A model generated the notes under the pieces. It was not told the origin of the DNA. It saw only the letters and a program-made list of their open reading frames with translations, and did no database searches. Shown here in pieces: positions 1-10,045 of a DNA stretch of 64,000 nucleotides. This DNA is from Emiliania huxleyi CCMP1516 (lineage: Eukaryota; Haptophyta; Isochrysidales; Noelaerhabdaceae). Each line of letters begins with the position of its first letter. Within the stretch, counting starts at the first letter, position 1. The stretch covers positions 225,685-289,684 of the forward strand of contig NW_005198965.1 of NCBI RefSeq assembly GCF_000372725.1, given 5' to 3'. The translations under genes and the position numbers were made by a program.

Positions 1-298
1 GCCCAGCTCCTCGCACAGCCGGAGGCGGCTTAGAAGTTTTCGTGCGTGTCATGACTGGGCCTGAACGCGATGATGGGCACGTTGCGCGCGCGTGTGGCGC
101 GCTCGCTTTCTAGCCAACACCGCGATCGTTTCGAGACGACACGAGACTCGCCGAGGAGAACGGCGAAACCGCAAAATAGCCCCACAAATACCCTCTACCC
201 GCGCAGCCCCTCTCCGCCCCACCTCCCCCCCTCCACTCCGACCCTCCCTCCCTTCCCCACAGCGAGGACCGAGGTGAGCCGGCCTGGTACATGCTACA
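1..298. other. Gene-free edge
   Basis: No coding region can be supported. The stretch lies just 3' of the minus-strand PP2C/PH gene and probably holds its 3' untranslated region. It contains a pyrimidine-rich run at about 200-265. Confidence 0.4.
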
Positions 299-3200
299 TC
301 ATTTCCCCTCAAAGAGCGACTTGAAGTTCGCAACACGGCCCGACTCGATGCCGCCCGACCGCTGCGCCGGCAGCTCGGGCCGTGGTGGCGGCGGGGCGGC
401 TGGCGCGGGGTCGGCGGCGGCAGCCTCCCTCGCCGAGACGAGCTCCTGCTTCGCGCCCGCGAGCTCTCGCCTCGCCTGCTGCAGCTGCTCCTGGAGCGAC
501 GCCTCGAGCGCCTTGCTCCGGTCCGCCTGCAGCTGGAGCCGCTGCCGCTCCGCCTGCCACGCCTCCTCCTTTGCCGCCGCCTCTTTGCGCGTCTTTGCGA
601 GCTCGGAGACCAGCTTGCCCATGGTGGCCGACTCGCGCTGCGAGGCCCGCTGCGAGAGCCGGTCGGTGATGGTGGAGCGCGAGTGCGAGTTCGGCACGCG
701 CTCGCTCGCGTGCTCCTCGTCGGCGCGGTCCTCCTCCACCGGCTCCTTGATCGTGGACGAGCCGCGCGTCTGCCACGCCTTGCTCGCCCGGAGGCTCGCC
801 GCCTGCTCCGCCGCCGCCTGCGTCGCGGCCGCCGCCACGGCCACCGCCTCTGTGGACACCTTTGTGTACTCCTCAAAGGCAAACTCGAGCTCCTCCAGCT
901 CCGCCGTGAGCACCTGCTGCACGGTCCGGGCGAGCACGTCGCCCTCGCCCCGCTGCGAGACGCGCGCCGTCGGTGGGAGCGTCTCCGCGTCCGACATGAA
1001 GTCGGTCCCCTCGCCGGCCGGCTCCTGCATCGACGCGATGCTGGCGGCAAGCGGCGAGACGTCCGTTCTGGACTGGAGCCGCGCGACCCACGCCGCCGCC
1101 TCTAGCGACTCCTCCCCCGCCCCGGCATCTGCAGGGAACCCGAGCAGCGCCTTGCTGCCCTTGATGTTTAGCCGGAAGCCGCGGCGAGGACCAACGCCCC
1201 TTGGCAGCTGCGACGCCTCGAATGTGACCGCCGCGACGGAGGTGTGCTCGAGCGGGATCGAGCAACGCAGCTCGGTGCAGCTGGCGTCGGCATAGTACCT
1301 CAGCGACCCGGCGCCGATGGTGGCCCAGCGCCGCTTCCAGGTGTGCAGAAGCTTGCCGCACCGCTTGTGGAAGCAGCCCAGCCGCGTGTGCTCGCTGTCG
1401 GGCGTGGGGACCAGCTCGCCGTCGCTGGGCACGGAAGTCAGCGAGGAGACGGGCGATTCTGGCCGCGACCGCGTCGGTGAGGGCCGCCGCGGAAAGCTCT
1501 GAAGCGAGCTCAGCGGGCGCGACGGAGGGCTCGCGCCAGGCCTACAGCTCACGAGCGAGGCTCGGGTTGCTCTTCCTCGCGTCCCGAGAGAGGGCTGGGG
1601 CGGGGCGGGCCGCCTCTGCGTCGTGCTCGGCGAGGGCAAGTCGGGGTTGAGCCTGGCGCTGTTTGACTCGGAGTTCTCCGAGTTGTCGCGCTGCAGGTGC
1701 GCGAGGTGCGCGAGGACAGACGCGCTCGGCGCGCCCCTCGCGCTCGGCGGAGGCTCGCTCGTGTCGCTCCTAGCGCTCCTCGCGCTCGGCAACGGGTTGC
1801 CCGCCTCGTCCCTCGGCGTCTCCGGCGGCGGCTGCGGCAGCTTGCGCATGTGCGTAGGCGGCACGTACGGCGCGCGAAGGCTGCTCGTCATCGTCAGCGG
1901 CCGCACCATCGGCATCGGCGCTGCGGCGGCGGGCGCCGCCTCGCCTCCCGCCGCCTCTGCTGGCTTGTGCGCCGCGGCGCGTGAGGAAGCGCGTGGCGAG
2001 GCGCGTGGCGAGGCGCGTGGCGAGACGCGGGGCGAGCCCGAGGTGTCATAGTCCTGCATGAAGGAGAAGCCGCCCTCCGTGGCCGTGGAGAGCCTGCCGC
2101 CGGGATCGGCCTCGGCCGCCGCCGGCGCGGTCACGTCCTGCTCGAGCCACTCGAGCCGCGCCACCAAGACGGTGATGTCGTCGGTCCTGCTGTCGACGGC
2201 CAGCCACTCCTCCGCCGCCTCGCGCACGAGCTTGAGGCACGCCTGCTCACAACTCATGCTGTGTGAAGCGCCGGTTCTCCGCCGCTCCGCGCTCGGCAAA
2301 AGGCGCCTCGCGCGGGCTGCCTCCCGGGCCCTCCCCGTGCTGGCGGGCAAGCTCGAGCACGCGCTCGTTGGAGAGGGCGTCGAAGATGCCGTCGGTCGCG
2401 AGGATGATGTACCGGTCCGCCGCGGTCAGAGGCACCGTCTTCATCTCGGGCGTGGCGATCATGCCCAGGCTCTTTGCCATGCTGTCCCCAAAGCCGCGTG
2501 TGAGCGTGCAGCCGGGCATGTCGCGGTCGCGCGCAAAGATGCGCAGCTTCTCCTCGGCGTCATCGTCGGAGCCGCGGTCCTTCTCCCAGCTGTCGGCCCA
2601 CGGCTCGAGGCCGCGCAGCTGAGGCATCGTCATGATGCGCGCGCCGCTCGCCTTGCACCGCTTGTACTCCTCGTAGTCGGCTGGGGTGTGGTCGTCCGAC
2701 AGCTGTTCCGCCGCCAGCGAGCTCCCGCCGTCGAGGCTCCCGAGCAGCGCGCGCGAGTCGCCCAGGCTCGCGACGCGGGCGACGCCGTCCTCCGCGTCGA
2801 TCGCGAGCACGCACGCCGTCGTGCCGCTCGTCACGCTGGGCACGTCTGGCTCCGCCTCGAGGAGATCATCGACGCGCTGAAACGACTCGATGATGGCCTC
2901 GGTGTCGGCGACGCTCCTCAAGCCTTCGGCGAGGCGATCGCAGACGAACTGGGCCACCGTGTGGCCCGATGCTCCGTGCCCGTCAAAGACCCCGAACAGG
3001 GCCGCCTTGCTGCCGTCCTCGGCGACAGTGTAGTTTCTGGCAACGAAGCGGTCCTGGTTCTCGTGGGCCTGGCCGGGGTAGACGCCGCTCATCGTCGCGG
3101 CGCACCACGCCACCCTCAGCTGAGCGTCGCTGAGCACGCTCACTCCGTCCCGCAGCTCGGTGGCCGCCACAGCCGCGTCGAGCAGAAGCTGCGGATCCTC

Positions 3201-3314
3201 AGACGTCTTTGACCACCGCTCGGACCGCAGCGAGACGCTGGACGCCCTGCTGGCGCGTGACTGACGCAGCGGACCGCGAGGGCTGGCGAGCTGGTAGGAG
3301 GGCTGGTCGGACAT
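299..3314 (-). CDS. PP2C-family Ser/Thr phosphatase fused to a PH domain and a coiled coil
   Basis: A metal-dependent phosphatase of the PPM/PP2C family is seen in the first exon (3314 down to about 2300). It has FDGHG near residue 90, a GDSRALL strand and TDGIFD, and the last acidic motif RTDDITVLV continues in the second exon. After a low-complexity Ser/Arg/Pro-Ala linker with repeated PRASPRAS-type units, the second part carries a pleckstrin-homology-like stretch (KLLHTWKRRWATIG, then a strand-rich segment ending AAWVARLQSR, roughly 1070-1400) and a long Ala/Glu/Gln coiled coil that ends in FKSLFEGK. The two parts are in different frames, so an intron or frameshift lies at about 2255-2345. 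I could not fix the junction: no GT donor keeps the frame, and a GC donor such as CTT|GC joined to GAGCAG|GCG would. PH plus PP2C suggests a phosphatase recruited to membrane phosphoinositides; that is inference. Confidence 0.8.
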
Positions 3315-3928
3315 CGGACGATAACGCTACCGCGGCTCGCACAAGGCGGCCACAGTCCACTTCGGAGTGGTTGATCGCAACAAAACCTCATGCTGTGGCG
3401 ACACTCTCTCGAGGTTCTCGAGGTGGGTATCCTTTCGCCGCGTTGGGTAGCGACACTGGGCACGGGACTGGCGCGCACTGGCACTCACACAGGTACACCA
3501 CGGGAGCTGCCTAGAAGCGACTCCCGCGAGGGCGGAAGGGAACCGCCTGTGTCACAAAAGACACATGATCCCCATAGCGTCGTCGGGTGGTGGGGACTAC
3601 CTGAAGAGAGAGGGAAAAGTGTGCAGGCGGAAGAAAGAAACACGCGACACGCCACGCCAACAAGGGATGGGAGAAGAAGGAAGACATGGTGGCCCCACCC
3701 GCACGAGCAGGATCTTGAAGGAAGCGCGAGGCGGTTAGGTTAGGTGAAGGTGAAGAACAGCCAGCCTCGTCTTTCGCAAATTGAATCGTGGGATCGCTTG
3801 TCATGTGAAAGAAAGAAAGAAAGAAAACAGACAACCCAAGGGAGGGATGTGAGAGAATGCTTGTGTGAACCTTGCGCTTTTTCTTGTTCGCGCGAGCTCG
3901 GAAGCACTACACGCGCGCATCCGCACAG
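3315..3928. repeat. Intergenic stretch with two dispersed-repeat copies
   Basis: The stretch lies between two divergently arranged genes. Around 3628-3725 and 3808-3853 it carries pieces of the AAGAAAGAAAACAGACAACC / AGGGAGGGATGGG dispersed family seen many more times in the window. The sequence around 3745-3775 also resembles the GTGAAGAA-AGCCA repeat at 15.1 and 20.3 kb. No gene is supported. Confidence 0.55.
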
Positions 3929-5053
3929 ATGCTCCTCGCCACGGTCTTCGCCTTCGGCCTGGCGCCGTCGGCCTTCGTCACCACCTCTGGCCCGGTCGCC
4001 GCTGGCGCGGTCCGGCAGGAGCGCCCTGCCGTCGCGCTCTCTTCCCGCCGCGCCGAGCGCTCGGCCACCTCGCTGCCACTGCGGTCTCGCCGCTCGTCGC
4101 TGATGATGCTCGCCGGCGGCAGCGACGGCAAGAACGTGATGATCCTGTTTGGCCCGCCGGGAGCGGGCAAGGGCTCGCAGGCGCCCAAGATTGTGGACGT
4201 GCTCGGCATCCCGCAGCTCTCGACGGGCGACATGCTGCGCGCCGCCGTCGCCGCGGGCACCGACGTGGGCAAGCAGGCGCAGGGCGTGATGGCGTCGGGC
4301 GGGCTCGTCAGCGACGAGCTGGTCGTCTCCATCATCCGGGAGCGAATCACGGAGCCGGACTGCCGAGGCGGCTTCATCCTCGACGGCTTCCCGCGCACCG
4401 TCGAGCAGGCGGCCGCGCCGTGAGAGGGAGAGGGAGAGGGAGAGGAGACGCTCTGGGCTCGGCTCTGAGCCGGCCGCCGCCGCGCCGCGCAGGCAAAGAT
4501 GCTCGACGAGATGCTGCAGGCGTCGGGCGACGCGGTGACGCTCGTGCTCGCGCTCGAAGTGCCGGACGAGGTGCTGACGGAGCGGATCTGCGGCCGGCGC
4601 GAGAGCACCTCGGCCGCGGCGCAGCGGCGCGGGAGGAGGCTCCGCCGACCCCCGCCCCCCTCCCCCGCGCAGGTGGGTGCACAAGGCGTCGGGACGCTCG
4701 TACCACGTCAGCTTCGCTCGCCCGAAGTCGCTCCAGGACGGGCAGGCGCCGCGGCGGCTCGAGGCGACGCGTGGCGACACTTCCGAGAGACTTCCGAAGC
4801 GCGCCCCCTCGGCGGATAGGCGCCGTCGGCCGAGACGATGCTCGACGACGAGACGTCCGAGCCCCTCATGCAGCGCGCCGACGACACGGAGGAGGCGCTC
4901 AAGACGCGCCTCTCCGCCTACCACGAGCAGACGGTTCCTATCCTCGCGCACTACGAGCCGTCGGGTGCCGTCAAGCGCGTCGACGCAAACAAGGCGCCCG
5001 CCGAGGTCTGGGCCGCCATCGAGTCGTCTTTGCCCACGGCGGTCGCAAAGTAA
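3929..5053 (+). CDS. Adenylate kinase, plastid-targeted, four exons
   Basis: Catalyses 2 ADP <-> ATP + AMP. Exons that keep frame and family order are 3929-4408, 4493-4596, 4673-4745 and 4820-5053 (891 nt, 296 residues). The P-loop GPPGAGKGS starts at residue 75, STGDMLR follows, DGFPRT is at 152-157, and the long-form LID ([14 protein letters not shown] and [14 protein letters not shown]) is complete across exons 2-4. All three introns start with GC (CAG|GC, CG|GC, CAG|GC) and end with AG. The start is the ATG at 3929 because it opens a signal peptide, [16 protein letters not shown], followed by a Ser/Arg-rich transit-like segment; a Phe at the cleavage site is the known bipartite plastid signal of algae with complex plastids. 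An upstream ATG at 3872 is in frame but would bury the signal. Confidence 0.92.
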
Positions 5054-5578
5054 CGCCGCTCCGTCGGCGATCTGGCCACGACGGCCGCGCCACCACCCGA
5101 CGTGTGTAAGCGTGTGAGTGCTCGCACTGCTCTGACACTGTGCGCGCATCCGATGTCCCCGCGCCGGTATGGTTGATATGTACGACGTGGGGTTTTGGTT
5201 GATATGTACCACGCGCGATACATGTCAGCTCCGAGCGCTAGTAGTGGTAGCAGTGGTCGACCGCCTTATACGGAAGATTACGGACACAGCGCGGGCTAAG
5301 CCACAGTGAAATGGAACTCAGCTCTGGGACAGATAGCGCTCTGGTGGCACCACCACCAGTCCGCAGTCCCAGTCGGGTGGTGGGTCTGGCTACTGCCCGC
5401 GGCACCGCCAGCGGCGCGCCGTGCGCCCAGCCCGGCGCGATATGCGTGTAATCTGTAAAAACCACACACGTGGTGCACGCCCGGCCCATGCGCGACCGAC
5501 GAGGACGACTGTATCTCTAGATACTTTGTCTACTCTATTATCTGTATTTCACTCACTCTCTCTCTTCTATCCTTAGTG
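5054..5578. other. Gene-free interval between convergent genes
   Basis: 3' flank of the adenylate kinase and of the minus-strand methyltransferase. A short imperfect direct repeat, GTTGATATGTAC, occurs twice at about 5170-5210. I see no gene. Confidence 0.4.
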
Positions 5579-6343
5579 TTAGTCGCCTCTCTCGAGGGAG
5601 AGGAGGACGACCTCCTCTCCGTTGACGTGAGTGCTCAGCGACGGCCCGGCCTGCCGCACGACCAGCCCGGCCTGCTTTGCGAGCCGTGCGAGGCGCGCGT
5701 GCTCCTCGCACCTGAAGCCATCCCGCACGGCGAGCGAGCCGGCCCCGATGCGCGGCGGGAAGGCGAGCAGCGTGGCAGTGGCGCCGAGCGCTGCGACCGT
5801 CTGGACCAGAGGCGGAATGGAGTCGAGGGAGTAGGTGAGATCAGAGCCGATGATAAGGCCGGGCCGCCGCCCGAGCCGTCGGAGGAGCGCCTCGGCTTGG
5901 CGGACGTTGCCCCACTCCAGCCGCTCGGTCTCCGCGCGGATGTCGTTGAGCGCGATGTTGTCGCGGCACGCCCGCAGCGCGTCGTCGCTGCCGTCGGTGC
6001 ACACGAGCGGCTCCCTCACGCCCCTCGCCGCATCGAGCTTCGCGAGCGCGATGCCGCATAGCCCGAGGCCGGTGCCGAGCTCCACCCGCGGGCCTGCGGG
6101 CAGCGCCGCCGGGTCGAGCGACGCGAGGTGCGCGCATAGCGCAGCTGCAGACGCCCAGAGCGTGCTTCCGGTGTCGTCAGCAAAGGGTGAGTGGATGGCT
6201 CGGCGCTCTGACTGCATCCTCCCCTCGCCCCGCCAGCTGTCGCCGCCGTCTTCAGCGCTCGGGCGAAGCAGCACGGCGATGGCAGCGCCGTCGCAGCGCG
6301 GGAAGGAGTGTGACGACAGCTTCCGGGACAGCGCCCGAGCCAT
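5579..6343 (-). CDS. Methyltransf_16-type (METTL21/FAM86-like) protein methyltransferase
   Basis: A Rossmann-fold S-adenosylmethionine methyltransferase of about 254 residues. The AdoMet-binding glycine motif is seen in VELGTGLGLCGIALAKL, followed by an acidic strand end (VCTDGSDDAL) and LIIGSDLTYS, the D-rich post-motif where METTL21-type enzymes have D-x-x-Y. TLWASAAALCAHL before motif I matches the family's W-x-a-s/g-xx-L signature. I use the ATG at 6343; the frame stays open further upstream to 6607, but that part shows no domain. The substrate cannot be told from sequence. Family members usually methylate lysines of other proteins. Two further members lie at 46979-47659 and 52717-53694. 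Confidence 0.75.
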   Translation of the reverse strand: MARALSRKLSSHSFPRCDGAAIAVLLRPSAEDGGDSWRGEGRMQSERRAIHSPFADDTGSTLWASAAALCAHLASLDPAALPAGPRVELGTGLGLCGIALAKLDAARGVREPLVCTDGSDDALRACRDNIALNDIRAETERLEWGNVRQAEALLRRLGRRPGLIIGSDLTYSLDSIPPLVQTVAALGATATLLAFPPRIGAGSLAVRDGFRCEEHARLARLAKQAGLVVRQAGPSLSTHVNGEEVVLLSLERGD

Positions 6344-6652
6344 GTCGGACAGCCGATAGTCAAGTCTGTACAATAGGAGGTGCTGCACACCTCCTAGCTG
6401 GACTGGCTCACACGCTAAACCCTCCAAGCGGCGGATGTGGCTGGATGTGGCGGCTGGCGCTGGGCCGGAAAAAGAAAAATCGAAGTTTTGTTTGTGTTTA
6501 CCGACAAACTGTACTACTACTACAAGGGTCTCCCACAGAACATTCACCGCATACGCATCATGCAAGCCCCACGCGCACGATCGGTGGATCGGCAGTCGGG
6601 CGGGCATGCTCTCGGTGAGCCTCGCCGTCCGCCGGCCCGCCGCTCCCGCTCC
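6344..6652. other. Short intergenic region
   Basis: It separates two minus-strand genes. The 3' side would hold the end of the START-like transcript and the 5' leader of the methyltransferase. I see no repeat or gene. Confidence 0.3.
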
Positions 6653-7745
6653 TCAGCACTGCGAGAGGTGTCGCGGATGGGCGCCGAGGCCCCGCACGGT
6701 GAGGCTGGTCGGCCGTGCCCACGGCAGCCGAGGCAGCTTCCACGGCTCCGCCCTGCCCTTGGGCAGCGCGCGCTCCCACGCATCCCTCGCCGAGCGCATC
6801 GCGCCGCCCAGCCCGAGCGGCCCTCCCCCCCCCTGCTGCTGGCGCAGCTTCGCCCACTCGCTCACCGCCTCGTTGTTGACCCAGATAGTCGCCTATGACG
6901 GGGGAGGCGTCCGGCGTCCGGGAGGGGCCGCCCGGGAGGGGGGAGGAGTCTGGGAGGCGTCTGGGAGGCGTAGCGAATCTCCTGCTTGACGGCCGTCTTG
7001 GAGAGGAGCGCGTACACGGGCGCAGGCACCCACTTGCGCAGCTTTGTGTCGCAGCTGTAGTAGACGCGGCAGCACTGCCGCCCGCGCGGCTGGATGTACC
7101 TGTGAGGGGCGGGGCCAGCGCGGCGCAGTCGGCGGAGGCCGTGGGGGCAACGGAAAGGATTCACACGGCGTCGGCGGCGCGCGAGGAGCGCGTCGCACGG
7201 CCGGCGCTGGCGGGGAGGCGGGCGGGGTGCTAGGTCGTGCACCAGTAGCCAACCGAGTCGTCGAGGTCAGACTCGCGCTCATAGTCGAGGTTCCAGACGA
7301 CGCAGCCCGCCTCGGGGTCGATCTGGTGGCTCATAAAGTAGCGGAACTTGAGGTGCAGCGCGTGGATCCGATACTCGCACCGCACCTCCTCCGTCCCGTC
7401 CGGCCGCCCCTCCCGCTTGTACACGTGGCACGCGTCGCACCCCTTGACCATCCGCGGATACGCGGGAAAGTCGCCGATGCGGTCGAGCACTACGTCCTTG
7501 GGCGCGGCGACGTCACGCACCATGAGCAGCCGCCGCGCCCCGCCCTCCCGAGACTCGTCGGCCGGCCTGTTGGAGATGACGCGCATGATTGTTTTGCCGT
7601 CGGCGAGCTCCTCCTCGTCCTCCCGCGAGAGCAGGACGGTGGGAGGGCCGAGGACGTAGGGCGAGAGCTTGCCGCCGTGAGGGTGGGGAGCGTCCGGGTT
7701 CGCCGCGAATGCGCCGCCGAGGAGCAAGATGAGTGCGAACATCAC
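6653..7745 (-). CDS. START/COQ10-like (SRPBCC fold) protein with signal peptide
   Basis: Three exons, complement of 7243-7745, 6970-7099 and 6653-6892 (873 nt, 290 residues). The first intron is GT-AG and splits the Trp codon of GYW; the second appears to be GC-AG after EIRY. The protein starts with a hydrophobic signal peptide (MMFALILLLGGAFA). A polyketide-cyclase/START-type core follows: VLDRIGDFPAYPRMVKGCDAC, then MSHQIDPEAGCVVWNLDY and a GYWYIQPRGRQ-CCRVYYSCD strand pair, which is the usual order in SRPBCC lipid-binding proteins. The C-terminal exon (ATIWVNNEAVSEWAKL and a Pro/Arg-rich end) has no family I know. The ligand is unknown; a lipid or quinone is the normal guess for this fold. 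Confidence 0.7.
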
Positions 7746-8157
7746 CCCTGATGGCTGCGTTTGCCGACACCGCTCCGCTGATGTCGGAGCCCGCTGGACG
7801 CGTTTTTCTTATTTTTTGAGAGCGCCTTCGTTTTTATAGTACAAACCCAATGGTCCCTTGGGAGCGTTGTTAATAGTACAAACCCAATGGTCCCTTGGGA
7901 GCGTTATTTTTTCCTTTAGAGGCCGAGAATTCTTCTCTCCTCCCCGGTTTGTGTTCTTTGTTGTCTTTAGTGTTTTGTGTTTGTTGTCTTTAGTGGCCTT
8001 CCTTGGAAGCTGCTGAAAGGCATAAACAAAGAAAACAGACACGGAGGGGTGGGAGCACGCGCCACGCAGGAGGGCTTAAGGGGAGAGGAGAAAGATACAA
8101 AACAAGAACACAAACCGCACTCTCTCGCATGCATTACAAGGGACACTCTGTCATGTC
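7746..8157. repeat. Intergenic stretch with a duplicated short repeat
   Basis: Two near-identical copies of a 33-36 bp unit containing TAGTACAAACCCAATGGTCC lie at about 7835-7870 and 7871-7905. A third copy, with the same upstream flank GAGAGCGCCTTCGTT, is 50 kb away at 57661-57710. A diverged member of the GAAAACAGACA... dispersed family lies at about 8025-8095. Confidence 0.7.
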
Positions 8158-9969
8158 ATGTCGGGGAGGACAAGAGTCAAGACAGATCCACCGAGCATGG
8201 ACAGCCTCAGAACCCGAACCCGAGCCGGCTGCCGATCACTCCCCCACCGGCGATCATCCGGCAGCGCTTGCCCGATAATTCGCTTGCCCTTCCGCCACCC
8301 CGCCCCCCAACACGCCGTCCCCTTCCACGACGAGGAAGAGGAGAGCGAGGACGGCGCCTTCGACATCTCCATCGGGTCGTCGACTTGCGCCGTCGCCGTC
8401 GCGTCGCCGGCGGCGCGGGAGGAGCCGACGCTCCCCGATGGCGCCGCGGCGTCGCCGTGGTCCGCTGGGTTCGCCTCTCCGCAGCCATTCCACCTTGGCT
8501 CAGGAGTTCTCGCGTCCCCCATCGCCTTGTCGGGCGGCGGAGGCGCATGCAGCAGCCCGTGGCCTGCGCCCTACATCATTTACGGCGGATCACAGGCCGC
8601 CGCCTCTCGGTCGCCTGAGATCCACTCCGAGACCGCCGCGCGCGACGACTGCCACTCCGCGCACGCTGAGTGCCGCCCCGGGGACGAGGAGCTGCGCCGG
8701 TGGGTCCGGCAGGCTCTTGGGGAGGTCTGCGCCGCCGTGCGCGCGATCCTCTCCGACTCGCCGCACGCCGATATGGTCGCGGCCATGCTCTTGCTCGAGG
8801 CCGGCTGGCAGGGCGAGGCTCTTGCCGGCTGGGAGTGCGAGGCCGGCTGGGATTGGAGGCTCTGGCCCGCCGAGGTTGCAAGTCTCGAGCGCGTTCGGGC
8901 GGCCGCCCACGGCTTCTGGCACGGCGAGCTCGGTCTCCCTGCCACCGTGCTCCGCCTCGCTCGGTACGAGGCCGCCGAGCGTGGCGTCGAGGCGCTGCAG
9001 GGCGTGTGGCGTGGGCGCCTCTGCCGCATCCGCCTCGCTCGGGAGCGGGAGGATCTCCGCCTCGCTCTCGAGGCCGCTGCCACCGGCGTCCTGCAGCGCA
9101 TCGGGCGAGGGTGCATCGGGCGCTCGCGGCACGCCGCGTACAAGGCGGCCGCGCGCTCTGTCGCCGCTGTCGCCGCGCTGCAGGGCGTGTGGCGTGGGCG
9201 CCTCTGCCGCATCCGCCTCGCTCGGGAGCGGGAGGATCTCCGCCTCGCTCTCGAGGCCGCTGCCACCGGCGTCCTGCAGCGCATCGGGCAAGGGTGCATC
9301 GGGCGCGCGCGGCACGCCGCGTACAAGGCGGCCGCGCGCTCTGTCGCCGCGGTTGTCACGCTGCAGGGCGTGTGGCGTGGGCACCTCTGCCGCACCCGCC
9401 TCGCTCCCCTCGCGGCCCACCTCGCTCGCGCCCGCCTCGCTCGCGAGGCCTCTGCCACCGGCATGCCGCCTTCGGCCTGCGGCTCCCTCGGCCGCCTTGG
9501 GTCGCCCGTCGAGGTGGTCGACGCCTCACAGTGGCTGCTCTTCTCCGGCGTCGCCCTTGTGGGGCTCTTCCTTTTGCTCTGGATGATCGGCGTTGGCTGG
9601 GCGCCACTCCTCGCGCAGCCCGCGCTCGCGCTCGCTGGCCTGTGGCGAGGGGGGCTTCGGGAGGCGGCGCAGCTGGAGGGGCCATTGCGGTGGGCGCCGT
9701 CGCTGCCGTCGCACGTCACCGTCGGTGCGCCACCATTTGCGATACTCACCGCCTTCCTGGCGGCTGCCTATGCGCTCCACCTCGCGTACCTGGCCGGGGC
9801 TCTCTCTCTCGTGCGACGTCTCGCGCGTGGGATTGTGCGGCTGCCTGGACTGGTGCGGAGGACGCCTAGGCTCACCGCGCGCACCGGACGCGTCGCGTTT
9901 CATGTCGTCGGGGCGCTGGCGCTGCCAACGATTGCAAGTCGAAGCGCGACGTGCGGCACCCTGGTTTAG
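8158..9969 (+). CDS. IQ-motif protein with internal 183-bp repeats and two C-terminal membrane segments
   Basis: A single open frame of 603 residues. The N-terminal third is low-complexity (EEEESEDG patch, Gly/Ser/Pro). From residue 280 a 61-residue unit is repeated: 8995-9177, 9178-9360 and a partial third from 9361. Each full unit carries two IQ-like calmodulin-binding motifs (LQGVWRGRLCR and LQRIGRGCIGR fit hydrophobic-Q-x3-RG-x3-R), so five are visible. Near the end are two hydrophobic segments, VALVGLFLLLWMIGVGW and FAILTAFLAAAYALHLAY, then an Arg-rich tail. The two full repeats are almost identical in DNA, so the expansion is recent or kept homogeneous. The 3' end abuts a copia fragment and the last residues may derive from it, so the original C-terminus may be lost. 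Role inferred: calmodulin- or centrin-binding membrane protein. Confidence 0.65.
   Translation: MSGRTRVKTDPPSMDSLRTRTRAGCRSLPHRRSSGSACPIIRLPFRHPAPQHAVPFHDEEEESEDGAFDISIGSSTCAVAVASPAAREEPTLPDGAAASPWSAGFASPQPFHLGSGVLASPIALSGGGGACSSPWPAPYIIYGGSQAAASRSPEIHSETAARDDCHSAHAECRPGDEELRRWVRQALGEVCAAVRAILSDSPHADMVAAMLLLEAGWQGEALAGWECEAGWDWRLWPAEVASLERVRAAAHGFWHGELGLPATVLRLARYEAAERGVEALQGVWRGRLCRIRLAREREDLRLALEAAATGVLQRIGRGCIGRSRHAAYKAAARSVAAVAALQGVWRGRLCRIRLAREREDLRLALEAAATGVLQRIGQGCIGRARHAAYKAAARSVAAVVTLQGVWRGHLCRTRLAPLAAHLARARLAREASATGMPPSACGSLGRLGSPVEVVDASQWLLFSGVALVGLFLLLWMIGVGWAPLLAQPALALAGLWRGGLREAAQLEGPLRWAPSLPSHVTVGAPPFAILTAFLAAAYALHLAYLAGALSLVRRLARGIVRLPGLVRRTPRLTARTGRVAFHVVGALALPTIASRSATCGTLV
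8995..9420 (+). repeat. Tandem 183-bp coding repeat, 2.3 copies
   Basis: Copies start at 8995, 9178 and 9361, each with CTGCAGGGCGTGTGGCGTGG. The unit is an exact multiple of three, so the frame is preserved. Each unit encodes two IQ motifs separated by a charged LAREREDLRLALEAAATG helix. Confidence 0.9.
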
Positions 9970-10045
9970 AGTGCTTCGCCCCTGCGATCAGCCACAGCAA
10001 CTGGAAATGCCAGACTCGCGACCTCGTGCGTGCCGAGATCACGAG

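Noticed and set aside
1981-2040. CRISPR-like or satellite array at the GCGTGGCGAGGC repeats
   Set aside because: Four short coding repeats (PRAS units) inside the PP2C/PH gene, with no spacers.
2058-3212. Long plus-strand open frames opposite the PP2C gene
   Set aside because: GC-rich codon bias keeps antisense frames open; they are Arg/Ala/Gly-rich with no domain, while the minus strand carries all PP2C motifs.
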